Assembly: GCA_951812795.1 (NCBI GenBank)
Contig: OX638325.1
Coordinates: 1,946,277 to 2,010,276 of the forward strand
Source of the DNA: an uncultured Dehalococcoidia bacterium
GTDB taxonomy: Bacteria; Chloroflexota; Dehalococcoidia; Lucifugimonadales; Lucifugimonadaceae
Length of the DNA stretch: 64,000 nt
Direction of reading: 5' to 3'
This document shows, piece by piece, positions 25,034 to 34,684 of the stretch (within the stretch, counting starts at the first letter, position 1; every line of letters begins with the position of its first letter). The notes beneath the pieces are model-generated. The model was not told the origin of the DNA. It searched no databases and saw only the letters and a list, made by a program, of their open reading frames with translations. A program made the position numbers and the translations under genes.

Positions 25034-25318
25034 ATGACCACAGCGGCACATACTCACGAGGAACTGGCTACCAAACAGCATGTTGACGAGCGCTTCGATC
25101 GGCTTGAGGACAGGTTGGCCGAATCTGACTACAAGCATACTCAGAACTACGCGCAGCTCAGCAATTCGTTTGTATCGATGCTGAATGTCATGACGAGTCT
25201 TACCGAACGGATGAACAGGCTGGAAGAGCGGATGACCAAGTTGGAGGAGAATCAGCGCGTCATGATCGAGATATTGGAGCGGATCGAGAATTCGACGAGC
25301 CGAGGTGTGGGTTTCTAG
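25034..25318 (+). CDS. short coiled-coil protein
   Basis: 94 residues, almost entirely heptad-like helix from residue 12 on (HVDERFDRLEDRLAES, LTERMNRLEERMTKLEENQR), with Leu/Met at a/d positions and dense charge. No membrane segment. Similar short coiled-coil proteins are often adaptors or phage-related; nothing nearby fixes the role. Function unknown. Confidence 0.6.
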   Translation: MTTAAHTHEELATKQHVDERFDRLEDRLAESDYKHTQNYAQLSNSFVSMLNVMTSLTERMNRLEERMTKLEENQRVMIEILERIENSTSRGVGF

Positions 25319-25342
25319 ACTGGTCTAGCGGCAAGATCTGGC

Positions 25343-26269
25343 TTAATTCTTATCGTTTTCTTCTAGTTCTCGAATACGCCTCCGCGTCGCCTCGACCTGC
25401 CTGCGATTCAGTCGGTATTGTCGGTTTTTACGGTCTTCTTGAGAGAACCAGCGGAGGAAGAGGGTTGTGAGGGTTGCGAGGTAGACGATGTTGCCGGGTA
25501 TCCACATGAGGAGTCCGCCGATGCGTTGATCTTCGTTCGGTGTGAGGGTGAAGTGATGTGGGGTGTCGATGTATGGGGTATAGATGACGGAGTTGGAGAG
25601 CGTGATGATGGCGGCGAGGACGGCGGTGGGGGTGACGACGAGGATGAGGTAGATAATGCGCTGGGGATCTGTTAGTTGGAATCGCACGGGCGGAGGTCCG
25701 ATTATCGGCCACCAAAAGAGAAGCGAGGTGGCGAACATGGAAAGGTGCATTGCGAGGTGGGCGTAGTCGTTGTTGAGCGCCAGAGAGTACGCTTCTGGCA
25801 CGTGCCAACCCCAAAGCGTCAGGACAAAGGCTGGGAGTGCGAATTTCGGACTGGTTAGGATTGCAGTGATGCGTCTTAACCAACCCGATTCGGCGAGGGA
25901 TGGTGCGACTCCCGCACGGATGATTTCGGGCAAGGCCCACAGGTATGCAGCCAAGGGCGATGCGGCGAGGAGAAGGACGGACGCGACCATGGCGATGAGG
26001 ATGTGCTGGGTCATGTGGGCGAAGAACATGTCGTCGGAGAACGCCTCCGGGGGCCCCGCCACGGCGAAAAAGAGAATTGCGTATCCGCCGATGCCGTAGA
26101 GCATCTTGCGGACGGGTATGGCCTGCCATCGTGACCGAAACTGAAGTCGGAGCATTCCCACGAGGTATGTGACCGAGAGGAATGCGACGATGATGAACTG
26201 CGGCCCCGATAATGACCAAGACGCAAAGAAATCGCCAATGGAGTTAGCGACTTCGGGGGAGAGGGTCAT
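25343..26269 (-). CDS. ctaG: cytochrome c oxidase assembly factor CtaG (caa3 type)
   Basis: 308-residue polytopic membrane protein of the caa3_CtaG family, needed for maturation of caa3 oxidase in Bacillus-type systems. Around seven hydrophobic helices, with the His-bearing segments DMFFAHMTQHILIAMVASVLL and LTLWGWHVPEAYSLALNNDYAHLAMHLSMF that are family hallmarks and plausible copper ligands. Last gene of the ctaCDEFG operon. The C-terminal 30 residues are highly charged and cytoplasmic. Confidence 0.9.
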   Translation of the reverse strand: MTLSPEVANSIGDFFASWSLSGPQFIIVAFLSVTYLVGMLRLQFRSRWQAIPVRKMLYGIGGYAILFFAVAGPPEAFSDDMFFAHMTQHILIAMVASVLLLAASPLAAYLWALPEIIRAGVAPSLAESGWLRRITAILTSPKFALPAFVLTLWGWHVPEAYSLALNNDYAHLAMHLSMFATSLLFWWPIIGPPPVRFQLTDPQRIIYLILVVTPTAVLAAIITLSNSVIYTPYIDTPHHFTLTPNEDQRIGGLLMWIPGNIVYLATLTTLFLRWFSQEDRKNRQYRLNRRQVEATRRRIRELEENDKN

Positions 26270-26341
26270 TGTTTGGGGCCTTTCATGCCTCGTACTACGT
26301 TTTCGATGTACGACGGCCCCGTTCGGTGTGCCCGTAGACGG

Positions 26342-26788
26342 CTATTGCCGGGTTTGATTCCCGTACTCTAGAAGCAGCAGCAATGCGACGAAGATCCCGA
26401 TGCCGATCATCATACAGGCGGTGAATATCCAGGCGTAGTATTTTCGGTCGAACTTCAAGTGCATGAAGAAACCGACGACGAGAATGAACTTGGCCAGCGA
26501 CAGAACGAGCATCAGTGGGATTAGGAGTCCACCGAGAGTTTCCCACGTGAATGCCCAGACCTCGACGATGGTGATGATGCTGAGGATGGCGCCAATGAGG
26601 ACGTAGAACCAAGGAGTTCCGTGATGGTAGTCGGCCGCGGTGATGATTTCCCAGGTTCTCTTTATCGGGGCGATACCGTGGCCAAATGGGCCTTCCATCT
26701 GTGGGTTAGGATCCTGCCATTGGGTGCGCGGAAGGTCCCACCAACCTCGGCCGTCGTGATAAAGGAGTTTGTTCCAGAAGTTCGACAT
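26342..26788 (-). CDS. ctaF: cytochrome c oxidase subunit IV
   Basis: 148-residue small oxidase subunit (COX4_pro/CtaF type) with three transmembrane helices: WFYVLIGAILSIITIVEVWA, LIPLMLVLSLAKFILVVGFF followed by the conserved MHLKFD, and WIFTACMMIGIGIFVALLLL. Stabilises the copper-haem core. The soluble N-terminal 65 residues (HDGRGWWDLPRTQWQDPNP) are longer than usual. Between ctaE and ctaG. Confidence 0.88.
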   Translation of the reverse strand: MSNFWNKLLYHDGRGWWDLPRTQWQDPNPQMEGPFGHGIAPIKRTWEIITAADYHHGTPWFYVLIGAILSIITIVEVWAFTWETLGGLLIPLMLVLSLAKFILVVGFFMHLKFDRKYYAWIFTACMMIGIGIFVALLLLLEYGNQTRQ

Positions 26789-26819
26789 TTTCGTTTACTC
26801 TCAGTGGATCCAAGGGAAG

Positions 26820-27458
26820 CTAGCCCGGGGGGCCGACGTCGCGTGCAGAGATGAGGTATATGACGGTGAAAATGACGATCCAGACGATGTCGACAAAGTG
26901 CCAGTAGAGGCCGGCGATCTCGAGGTCAATGGCATTGTCGGCGCGTAGTGAGCCTTTAATGCTTCCGAATCCGAGGAAGATGAGCCAGAGCACTCCGAGT
27001 GTTACGTGGGCACCATGCAGACCGGTGAGGATGAAGAATGTCGTCCCGAACAGGTTGGTGCGCGGAGTGAGGCCGACTTGCCCGAAGTGATTAAATTCGT
27101 AGACCTGGAAAAGTAGGAAGATCGCTCCGAGGACGACGACCGAGAAGATCCAGAAGGTGCCCATCTTCTGGCGTCCTTGTTGAATGTAGGAAAGGGCTAG
27201 CACCATGGCTAGCGAACTCATCAGCAACACGAAGGTCGAGACGGACGTGATTGGGATATCGAGGATGTCAGCGGGGTAGGGGCCGACAAGGCTACGGTTG
27301 CGGTATACGAGGTAAGTGGCGATGAAAGACCCGAAGAACATGACGTCGGATCCGAGGAACGACCACATGAGCAGTTTTTTGTTGCTCAGGCCGGTTGAAG
27401 TGTTGATTACTTCGCCGTGTTCGCTTTTGATTTCGTATGTACCGGTTGCGGCTGCCAA
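26820..27458 (-). CDS. ctaE: cytochrome c oxidase subunit III
   Basis: 212-residue haem-copper oxidase subunit III with about five helices. Signature segments include KLLMWSFLGSDVMFFGSFIATY at the start, FFILTGLHGAHVTLGVLWLIFL in the centre and the end WHFVDIVWIVIFTVIYL. A five-helix form is normal for caa3 oxidases. Follows ctaD by 37 bases. Confidence 0.95.
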   Translation of the reverse strand: MAAATGTYEIKSEHGEVINTSTGLSNKKLLMWSFLGSDVMFFGSFIATYLVYRNRSLVGPYPADILDIPITSVSTFVLLMSSLAMVLALSYIQQGRQKMGTFWIFSVVVLGAIFLLFQVYEFNHFGQVGLTPRTNLFGTTFFILTGLHGAHVTLGVLWLIFLGFGSIKGSLRADNAIDLEIAGLYWHFVDIVWIVIFTVIYLISARDVGPPG

Positions 27459-27495
27459 TTCAGGTCGCTTTCCGTTCGGGAATCGGATCTAAAGA

Positions 27496-29478
27496 TCAGT
27501 GTGAGTCTGGGACCGGGTCGTTGACTGGTTCGAACGACCAACCTAGCAGTCCCCAGAGCAGGACAATTGTTCCGATGATGATCACCGGGATCGCGGTCAT
27601 TAGCCCGGCACCGACTATGGTGAGCCCGGCTGCAAGGATGATCGGGTAGTAGGACATGTCGGGGAGGTGGATTCCGCCGTGGCCGTGTTCGTCGTCACCG
27701 TGGTGTTCTTCGGCATGCGCGTCCGCGTGCTCGTCCTCTTCTTCAGCCGCATCTTCGTCGAACTGTGCGCCCGAGGGTGCGGTAAGTTCTCCGGAGTGTT
27801 CGTCGTGGTAATACTCGGCGATGAGTTCTGGGTGCTTGGTGAACCAGAAGTCGTCGCGGTGCTCAACATTGGGTATCTTCTCAAAGTTGTAGTGAGGCGG
27901 CGGCGAGGAGATCGACCATTCGAGAGTTCGGCCGTCCCAAGGGTCGTCGCCGGCCGGTACCCGCTTACGCGCGCTGTAGACGACGTTGATCATGAACAAA
28001 AGGACCGAGAACGCCATCAGGAAGCCGCCGGCGGAGGCAATCATGTTGGTGTTTTCCCAGCCCATGTTTTCGGCGTAGGTGAAGATGCGGCGGGGCATTC
28101 CATCGAGGCCGAGCCAGTGTTGTGGCGCGAACTGAAGGTTGAAGCCGATGAGCATGATCAGCCAGTTGATAACGCCGAGTTTCTCGCTCAGCATGTATCC
28201 GGTCGCTTTTGGCCACCAGAAGTAGATGCCGCCGAAAATGGCCATGATGGCCCCGCCGAAAAGCACATAGTGGAAGTGTGCGACGACGAAGTAAGTGTCT
28301 TGCTGTTGGGCGTCGGAAGGCACGGCGGCGTGCATCACGCCGGAAAGGCCTCCGATAGTGAACATGGCGATGAATGAGATGGCGAAGAGCATCGCGCTGG
28401 AGAACCGTATCGAGCCGCCCCACATCGTGCCGATCCAGTTGAAGATCTTGATGCCAGTTGGGATCGCGATGGCCATCGTGGAGATGGCAAATGCCGAGTT
28501 GGCGGCCGGCCCGAGACCGACAGTGAACATGTGGTGGCTCCAGACGAACCAGCCCATGAAACCGATCGCTACGCCGGCGAAGACGAGGAACGAGTAGCCG
28601 AACAACGGCTTGCGCGAAAACACCGGAAGGATTTCGGAGACGATGCCCATTGCAGGGAGAATGAGGATGTAGACCTCTGGGTGTCCGAAAAGCCAGAATA
28701 CGTGCTGCCAGAGGACGGGGTCGCCACCGGCGGCGGTGTTGTAGAAGTGGGTTCCGTAGAGGCGGTCAACCTGAAGTTGGATGAGTGCTACGGTCAGGAC
28801 CGGCAGGGCGAGGACGATGAGGACTGAAGTCACAAAGGTCATCCAAGTGAAGACGGGCATCTTCGTGAGCGACATTCCAGGGGCGCGCATGTTCAGGATG
28901 GTGACGATAAAGTTCAGTCCCGCGGCGATGGAAGCGACGCCAAGGATGTTGAGGCCGATGACCCAGAAATTCATTCCGTTGGTCGGATTGAAGGCGACGT
29001 GCGAGTTGGGAGCGTAACCGAACCAGCCGCCATTGGGCGCATCGCCAATTAGCCAAGAGAAATTGAGGAACAGGCTGCCGAAGAGGAATATCCAGAAGCT
29101 CAGCGCGTTTAGGCGAGGGAACGCTACGTCGCGGGCGCCGATCTGAAGCGGGACCAACCAGTTGAAGAATGCCGCGGAAAGGGGCATCACGACGAGGAAC
29201 ACCATAGTGGTGCCATGCATTGTAAAGAGCTGGTTGAACATTTCGGGATCGATGAGCGTGCTGTCGGCTTGCGAAAGCTGCACCCGCATTAAGAGAGCTT
29301 CAATGCCGCCGACCAGGAACCAAAAGAAAGACGTTACGGCGTACAGCGTGCCGATCCGTTTGTGGTCGACGGTGGAAATCCAGCTCCAAATACCGTATTC
29401 ACTCTTCGGACGCGGGATGATGCGCGGAAAGCTCAACGAAATAGGTTCGCGACTTGGTCCTGGATGTGTGGTCTGCAT
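27496..29478 (-). CDS. ctaD: cytochrome c oxidase subunit I, with C-terminal His-rich extension
   Basis: 660-residue catalytic subunit holding the haem a and haem a3-CuB centre. A-type signature: GHPEVYILILPAMGIVSE with the proton-channel Glu, VWSHHMFTVGLG (CuB His pair) and VAHFHYVLFGG (haem ligands). After the twelve-helix core (about residue 560) it has an acidic and His-rich stretch (DEHADAHAEEHHGDDEHGHGG) and two extra helices (PIILAAGLTIVGAGLM, PVIIIGTIVLLWGLLGW). The His-rich stretch may bind copper or zinc (inference). Confidence 0.95.
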   Translation of the reverse strand: MQTTHPGPSREPISLSFPRIIPRPKSEYGIWSWISTVDHKRIGTLYAVTSFFWFLVGGIEALLMRVQLSQADSTLIDPEMFNQLFTMHGTTMVFLVVMPLSAAFFNWLVPLQIGARDVAFPRLNALSFWIFLFGSLFLNFSWLIGDAPNGGWFGYAPNSHVAFNPTNGMNFWVIGLNILGVASIAAGLNFIVTILNMRAPGMSLTKMPVFTWMTFVTSVLIVLALPVLTVALIQLQVDRLYGTHFYNTAAGGDPVLWQHVFWLFGHPEVYILILPAMGIVSEILPVFSRKPLFGYSFLVFAGVAIGFMGWFVWSHHMFTVGLGPAANSAFAISTMAIAIPTGIKIFNWIGTMWGGSIRFSSAMLFAISFIAMFTIGGLSGVMHAAVPSDAQQQDTYFVVAHFHYVLFGGAIMAIFGGIYFWWPKATGYMLSEKLGVINWLIMLIGFNLQFAPQHWLGLDGMPRRIFTYAENMGWENTNMIASAGGFLMAFSVLLFMINVVYSARKRVPAGDDPWDGRTLEWSISSPPPHYNFEKIPNVEHRDDFWFTKHPELIAEYYHDEHSGELTAPSGAQFDEDAAEEEDEHADAHAEEHHGDDEHGHGGIHLPDMSYYPIILAAGLTIVGAGLMTAIPVIIIGTIVLLWGLLGWSFEPVNDPVPDSH

Positions 29479-29548
29479 TGCTTGATCGCGTGGGGGATTA
29501 ACGAGTGTTGCGGGGCGCTGTATTTAGTTTATCCGAGTTGGTTGTTCG

Positions 29549-31006
29549 TTATTCGAGTGTTGTGATGTAGGCGATCAGGTCATCGACTTGATTCGGCGGG
29601 ATTTTGGGCACGACCATGGCGTTTGTGAATCCATCGACGATGAATGCGCCAGGATCGTTTATCGACTGCCGCAAGTATTCGTCAGCTGACAGCGATGTGC
29701 GGGTGCCGGCGCGACCGGCGATGCCGATGAGGCTCGGTCCCACGATCGTCGTGTCTGCATCGAGCGAGTGGCAGGCGTTGCAGCCGATTGATATGAAGAG
29801 TTGTTCCCCTCGTTCTTCGGGAGTTCCGCCGGTGATTGCGGGTGCAACGAGTTGGGAAATATCGCCTGGTTCGAGGGCGAGTAGGTAATCGGCGATATTT
29901 TCAACCTCTTGGTTCGAGAGGTTGATCTTGTTGTCTTCGCGTTCCTGATAGGCGGCGGCGTGGGCTTGCATCGCAGTTCCGATTTTTATCGAATCTGGGT
30001 CGGTGATCCACTTGATGAGATTTTCGCGGGAGTTTTCTTTGATGCCTGCGCCGAGGAAATTGCGCTGACTGTAGTGAGTAAGGTTAGGCGCGGAAACGAG
30101 GCGGGAGTTCTCGATGTCATCCAACCAAGTATTCCATCGGGATTCTTGTTGCTGGATTTCGAGCGAGTAGGCGTCTTGTCGCCACGAGTCGTTGGTGTGG
30201 CAGGTCTTGCAGTTCGTCGCGAATAGGAGTTCGCCTTGGGCTTCTGCGCTGCCAGCTTCGAACGGCTCCGGCGGGGTGCGCATGCCCGCGACCCATTCTT
30301 GGAAACCGTCCTCTTCGTGCGCGATCACACGAAAACGCATATGAGCGTGCGCAATCCCGCAGAATTCGGCGCATTGCCCATCGTAGATCCCCGGTTCGTC
30401 CGCGATGAACCACACGAGGTTGTCGTTCAATGGCACCATGTCGACCTTGCCGGCGAGTTTGGGTACCCAGAAGCTATGGATCACGTCTTGCGATGACAGT
30501 TTGACGTTCACCGGTCTACCGGTTGGGACGTGGAGTTCGTTGGCGGTGACGATCTCTTGATTGGGGTAACGGAACTCAAACCACCATCTGTGACCGATGG
30601 CTTCGACCTCGAGCACATCGCCCATGTCGGTGGGCGCGCCACGTTGCTGTTCCCAAATGCCGATGATTGTGGGCACGGCGATGGCGGCGACGACCAATGA
30701 CGGGATGACGGTCCAAGTGATTTCGAGCTTAGTGTTGCCGTGGACCTGCTTGGGGATCTTATCGTCACGGCGTCGGTATCGAAACGCGATGTAGATGATT
30801 CCGCCCTCGACGATGATGAACACGGCGACTGCAATCCAGAAGATCAGGATGAAAAGATTGCCTTGATCGCGCGCGACAGGACCGGCATATCCGAAGGTCG
30901 ATTGCGGGTGTTCAGGGGAGCATGCCGCGATAAACAGTGTAGCGGCGAGAGCCAGCACGGGAAGTGCGAGCTTAGTCAATTTGGAGGAAGTCAGCCAGTT
31001 CTGCAT
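29549..31006 (-). CDS. ctaC: cytochrome c oxidase subunit II with two cytochrome c domains
   Basis: 485-residue caa3-type subunit II. Signal with lipobox ending at Cys29 (LFIAAC), two membrane helices, then the CuA domain with all ligands (VIHSFWVP; DGQCAEFCGIAHAHMRF). Two haem c domains follow, with CKTCH at about residue 268 and CNACH at about residue 413. Ordinary caa3 subunit II has one haem c domain, so this chain can hold two electron-entry haems in series. First gene of the ctaCDEFG operon. Confidence 0.95.
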   Translation of the reverse strand: MQNWLTSSKLTKLALPVLALAATLFIAACSPEHPQSTFGYAGPVARDQGNLFILIFWIAVAVFIIVEGGIIYIAFRYRRRDDKIPKQVHGNTKLEITWTVIPSLVVAAIAVPTIIGIWEQQRGAPTDMGDVLEVEAIGHRWWFEFRYPNQEIVTANELHVPTGRPVNVKLSSQDVIHSFWVPKLAGKVDMVPLNDNLVWFIADEPGIYDGQCAEFCGIAHAHMRFRVIAHEEDGFQEWVAGMRTPPEPFEAGSAEAQGELLFATNCKTCHTNDSWRQDAYSLEIQQQESRWNTWLDDIENSRLVSAPNLTHYSQRNFLGAGIKENSRENLIKWITDPDSIKIGTAMQAHAAAYQEREDNKINLSNQEVENIADYLLALEPGDISQLVAPAITGGTPEERGEQLFISIGCNACHSLDADTTIVGPSLIGIAGRAGTRTSLSADEYLRQSINDPGAFIVDGFTNAMVVPKIPPNQVDDLIAYITTLE

Positions 31007-31243
31007 CGAGATGCGGTCTTGTCTAAATCGGGTTTGGACGGACTGTCTGCGTTTCTTTGCGGCTCAGTTTCAAGCCTTGGCTTGGCTTCCCTCGAGAGTT
31101 TCGACATCGAGCGAAATCTCGTGATTAGAATATCATTCCGCGCCGCAAGTCGCAAAGTTAACAAGCCTTGAGACGATCGTCAATCGTTTACCGCTCCCGT
31201 TGCGATACATTATCGGTCATAGCTTTACTTCGAGGCCAAAATC

Positions 31244-31867
31244 ATGATTGAATCTCAGCCCGTTCGCGTATTGATAGCGACGCAGAATGCTGGGAAAGTG
31301 CGCGAGTTTCGTCGATTATTGGCGCAAGTTTCAGCGATGTTCGTAGGTTTGGAGGAATTACCGCGTATTACGGCGCCAGATGAGGATGGCTCGACTTTTT
31401 TGGCCAACGCGATCACTAAGGCGAGATACTACTCTCAACATTTTGGAGAGATCGCGCTCGCCGATGACTCTGGATTGGTGGTCGATGCGCTGGACGGAGC
31501 ACCGGGGGTCCACTCGGCGCGCTACGGCGGCGACGGGCTTTCGGACATGGATCGCTTGCATCTTTTGTTGGATAACTTGGAAGGCTTTCCAAAAGAGCAT
31601 CGAACGGCTCGTTTCGAGTGCGCGATTGCGGTAGCCAATCCTCAATGCCAAGGCGAATTCATGCATGCGACAGGGACAGTTGAAGGTCGGATCATCTTTG
31701 AACCGAGGGGATGCAATGGATTCGGTTACGATCCGATTTTCGTGCCCGTCGGCGAAACTCGAACAACGGCGGAGATGAGCGCCGACGAAAAGGACTCGTT
31801 GAGTCATCGAGCTCGTGCCATCGAAGCCATCGTTCCGGCGCTGAACGATCTCGTAAACCGCATCTGA
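31244..31867 (+). CDS. rdgB: non-canonical purine NTP pyrophosphatase (XTP/dITP diphosphatase)
   Basis: 207-residue RdgB/HAM1 protein, which hydrolyses ITP, dITP and XTP to monophosphates so that deaminated purines stay out of nucleic acids. Seen: IATQNAGKVREFRRLL, ADDSGLVVDALDGAPGVHSARYGG and GCNGFGYDPIFVP, all family signatures. ATG 31244 is the natural family start. Its placement just before moaA and two RNase H genes is notable, since RNase H enzymes also deal with unwanted nucleotides in DNA. Confidence 0.95.
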   Translation: MIESQPVRVLIATQNAGKVREFRRLLAQVSAMFVGLEELPRITAPDEDGSTFLANAITKARYYSQHFGEIALADDSGLVVDALDGAPGVHSARYGGDGLSDMDRLHLLLDNLEGFPKEHRTARFECAIAVANPQCQGEFMHATGTVEGRIIFEPRGCNGFGYDPIFVPVGETRTTAEMSADEKDSLSHRARAIEAIVPALNDLVNRI

Positions 31868-31954
31868 ATACTGCGAGGTTCCGATTATGTTAGGCGGGTA
31901 CAATCTCAATCACCGCATCAAACATTTTCGACGGGGCGTGAAGGGCGCTAGTGC

Positions 31955-33007
31955 GTGAAATCCGTGGCCACAAACCAGAAGATCAAAGACACGCTCGGTC
32001 GAGGTGTCCGAGACCTCCGCATCTCTGTAACCGATCGGTGCAATTTCCGTTGTCCTTATTGCATGCCGGCCGAGATTTTCGGCGAGCGCTACGAATTCCT
32101 GAAACGAGAAGAGATTCTGTCGTTTGAGGAGATCACTCGGTTGACTCGGTTGTTTGTTGGATTTGGTGTTCGGAAGGTGAGGATAACGGGTGGCGAACCG
32201 CTGGTGCGGGCCCAGGTGACGGAGTTGATAGGTCGACTCGCTGAGATTGACGGTGTCGACGACTTGGCGATGACGACCAACGGGTTCTTGTTACCGCGCT
32301 ACGCCCACGAACTGAAGGAGGCAGGCCTCGATCGTTTGACAGTTAGCATGGACGCGTTGGATGAGGAAGTCTTTTCGCACATGAGCGGCCGTCCGTACGG
32401 ACCCGAAAAAGTTCTGGCCGGTATGGATGCCGCGCGCGAGGCCGGATTCTCGCCGCTCAAGATCAATACGGTGGTTCAACGAGGCGTGAACGAACAGACA
32501 ATTCTGGAGACCGCGGAGCATTTCCGCAAAACCGGCGATATCGTTCGTTTCATCGAGTTTATGGACGTCGGGAATTTGAACGATTGGGACCTCTCTCAGG
32601 TCGTGTCCGGCCGGGAAATCGTCGAGATCATTGACGCCGAGTTTCCACTTGAACCTGCGGTTGCCAACTACCAAGGCGAGGTGGCTTCGCGATACAGGTA
32701 CGTCGATGGACAGGGCGAGATCGGCGTGATCACGTCGGTCACTCAACCGTTCTGCGGAGACTGCACGAGGGCTCGACTGACGACTGAGGGTCGCTTGGTT
32801 ACCTGTCTATTCGCGACGCGCGGAACCGATCTGAAGGGTCCCTTGCGGGACGGATCTACGGACGACGAAATCAACGAAATCATTGAGGGTGTTTGGTTAA
32901 GCCGCCGCGACCGCTATTCTGAAACGCGGTCGAGCAACACTGCGCTAGAAGGAGCGGTCACCGGTGCGAATAGGGAAAAGATCGAGATGTTTAGGTTGGG
33001 AGGTTAA
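31955..33007 (+). CDS. moaA: GTP 3',8-cyclase, molybdopterin biosynthesis
   Basis: 350-residue radical-SAM enzyme that rearranges GTP in the first step of molybdenum cofactor synthesis. The N-terminal cluster motif is CNFRCPYC (Cys29, 33, 36), the second cluster is FCGDCTRARLTTEGRLVTCLF, and the chain ends in the Gly-Gly (RLGG) that is functionally required in MoaA. Start is GTG 31955. The partner MoaC is encoded 1.7 kb downstream as part of a fusion, with an unusual RNase H gene between them. Confidence 0.95.
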   Translation: MKSVATNQKIKDTLGRGVRDLRISVTDRCNFRCPYCMPAEIFGERYEFLKREEILSFEEITRLTRLFVGFGVRKVRITGGEPLVRAQVTELIGRLAEIDGVDDLAMTTNGFLLPRYAHELKEAGLDRLTVSMDALDEEVFSHMSGRPYGPEKVLAGMDAAREAGFSPLKINTVVQRGVNEQTILETAEHFRKTGDIVRFIEFMDVGNLNDWDLSQVVSGREIVEIIDAEFPLEPAVANYQGEVASRYRYVDGQGEIGVITSVTQPFCGDCTRARLTTEGRLVTCLFATRGTDLKGPLRDGSTDDEINEIIEGVWLSRRDRYSETRSSNTALEGAVTGANREKIEMFRLGG

Positions 33008-33092
33008 TTTCGGTGTCCCGAAGTTGAGAATCTTGATTTACGATGATTCAATCGGGTTCTCAAACTAGGACGGATTGAAACCCGCAGAAGTT

Positions 33093-34589
33093 ATGGCACA
33101 GCAAACAGCGACAGAATCAGAGACGTCAGCTCCGGTCCGCATCAATTGCGGCATAGATTTCCAACCCCAGCAGGGATTCGGCGCCTACAGCGCAATGGTC
33201 CGGGTTGGCGACGAGCAACTCGACCCGATCGCCGGCGTCGTCGACGATGGAGCGACCTTCATCAGGTGCTGCTTGACCGCGGCGGTTGAAGGTTTCGAGG
33301 CTGTTGAAGCGCGTGGCGAGAACGTCGAAGTGGTCACGCCTTCGACTTGGGTGGCAGAAACGCTAGGAAACACTGACGATTTCGCGAAACTGCGAAACAA
33401 TGATTGGGTTAAAGACGACGGTGAAGAGGTTGTGCACCGTGATTTGCTGGAGCGTTTGGCGACGTGCATTGATTTGCAGGAACAAGTGACGTGGCGATTT
33501 GCTCAGGACGTCGGTGGACGGGGTCGTAAGCAAGAACAAGAAGCCGAATCGGATGACGCAGACGGGTCGCAAGTCGCGCCCGATTGCCATATCTCGTACG
33601 CAGCCGCAACGGTTGGCAATTCTGGTGTTGGCGCGTACTACATTGAGCTCGACATCCCGGGACGGCTTGAGAAAGTCTCGAGCAAGTTTCAGACAACCAA
33701 TTTTGCCCGTATGCACCTTACGGCGTGCATCGACGCGATGCGTGAAACTCGTCGATTGCTGAGAAAGGACGGCCTTCGTATCGTCCTAGATACCCCGCAC
33801 GAATTGACGGCCAACGCGGTCAACCGGGGTTGGTTGGATACGTGGGCACAGAACAAATGGAATCGTCGCGAAGGAGATCGTGTGCGCAATGCCGATCTGT
33901 GGCAAGAGTTTCGACGTCTGATGCAACGCCACGACGTTGAAGTTCGCCTCTCGATGGATTCGGCGAATTCGGATGTCATGTTAAGCCAAGCCGAGGGTCT
34001 GGCGAGGCGCGAGGTCGAGCGCGTCCGAGAGGACACGGCATTCAAGGAGCAAGAGGAAGCAGCGGTCAAAGATGGGACGTTGATTCGTATTTTCACCGAT
34101 GGATCAGCATTAAAGAATCCCGGACCGGGTGGTTGGGCCGCGATCATGGAGGTGAAGGGTAAACGGGCGAGCCAGTCACAAGGCTACAAGCACACCACCA
34201 ACAACCGCATGGAGTTGATGGGTGCGGCTGAAACCTTGGATTTACTGGTCAGACTTCAATCTGACGAAAAGATTGATGACGTTGAAAAGGTGATCTTGAT
34301 CACCGACTCCGAGTATCTGGTGAGCGCGATGACGCGCGGTTGGGCGAAGCGTTGGCGCAAAAATCAATGGATTAAACAGGATGGCGAGAAGGCCAAGAAC
34401 ACCGACCTGTGGAAACGAATCCTTCATGCCAGCGACCGCTTGAAACGAGTTGAGTTCCGGTGGGTGCGTGGCCATGCCAAATTCCGAGAAGCGTTCGGGT
34501 CGGAAAATGCACTGTGTGACCGTCTGGCCAAAGAAGCGGCCGGCCAGCCGGAGGAAAAGCTGCTGGCAGACGACGGGTACGAAGACTAG
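33093..34589 (+). CDS. protein with three tandem RNase H folds (only the last catalytically complete)
   Basis: 498 residues. The C-terminal domain (about 328-485) is a complete RNase HI with catalytic Asp336 (FTDGSA), Glu374 (NRMELMG), Asp405 (ITDSEY), His461 (RGHA) and Asp476. Two further copies of the same fold precede it. The middle copy (165-290) keeps RGWLDTWAQNKWNRREGD and NADLWQEF but has Ala and His at the first two catalytic positions. The N-terminal copy (16-140) keeps NNDWVKDDGEE and RDLLERL but loses the acidic set. The two degenerate copies may bind RNA-DNA hybrids or regulate (inference). TTG 33075 is an alternative start. Confidence 0.85.
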   Translation: MAQQTATESETSAPVRINCGIDFQPQQGFGAYSAMVRVGDEQLDPIAGVVDDGATFIRCCLTAAVEGFEAVEARGENVEVVTPSTWVAETLGNTDDFAKLRNNDWVKDDGEEVVHRDLLERLATCIDLQEQVTWRFAQDVGGRGRKQEQEAESDDADGSQVAPDCHISYAAATVGNSGVGAYYIELDIPGRLEKVSSKFQTTNFARMHLTACIDAMRETRRLLRKDGLRIVLDTPHELTANAVNRGWLDTWAQNKWNRREGDRVRNADLWQEFRRLMQRHDVEVRLSMDSANSDVMLSQAEGLARREVERVREDTAFKEQEEAAVKDGTLIRIFTDGSALKNPGPGGWAAIMEVKGKRASQSQGYKHTTNNRMELMGAAETLDLLVRLQSDEKIDDVEKVILITDSEYLVSAMTRGWAKRWRKNQWIKQDGEKAKNTDLWKRILHASDRLKRVEFRWVRGHAKFREAFGSENALCDRLAKEAAGQPEEKLLADDGYED

Positions 34590-34684
34590 TTCAGCTGGGC
34601 GCAGATGGTCGGCAGTGCGGTTCCTCTGAGATCTTGGCGAATTCGCCTCATTCGGCCTCGCTCTTTGAAGGACACACTAGAATT

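Noticed and set aside
27667-28377. 236-codon plus-strand frame opposite ctaD
   Set aside because: Antisense shadow of a clear oxidase gene; the translation is low-complexity Val/Arg/Glu.
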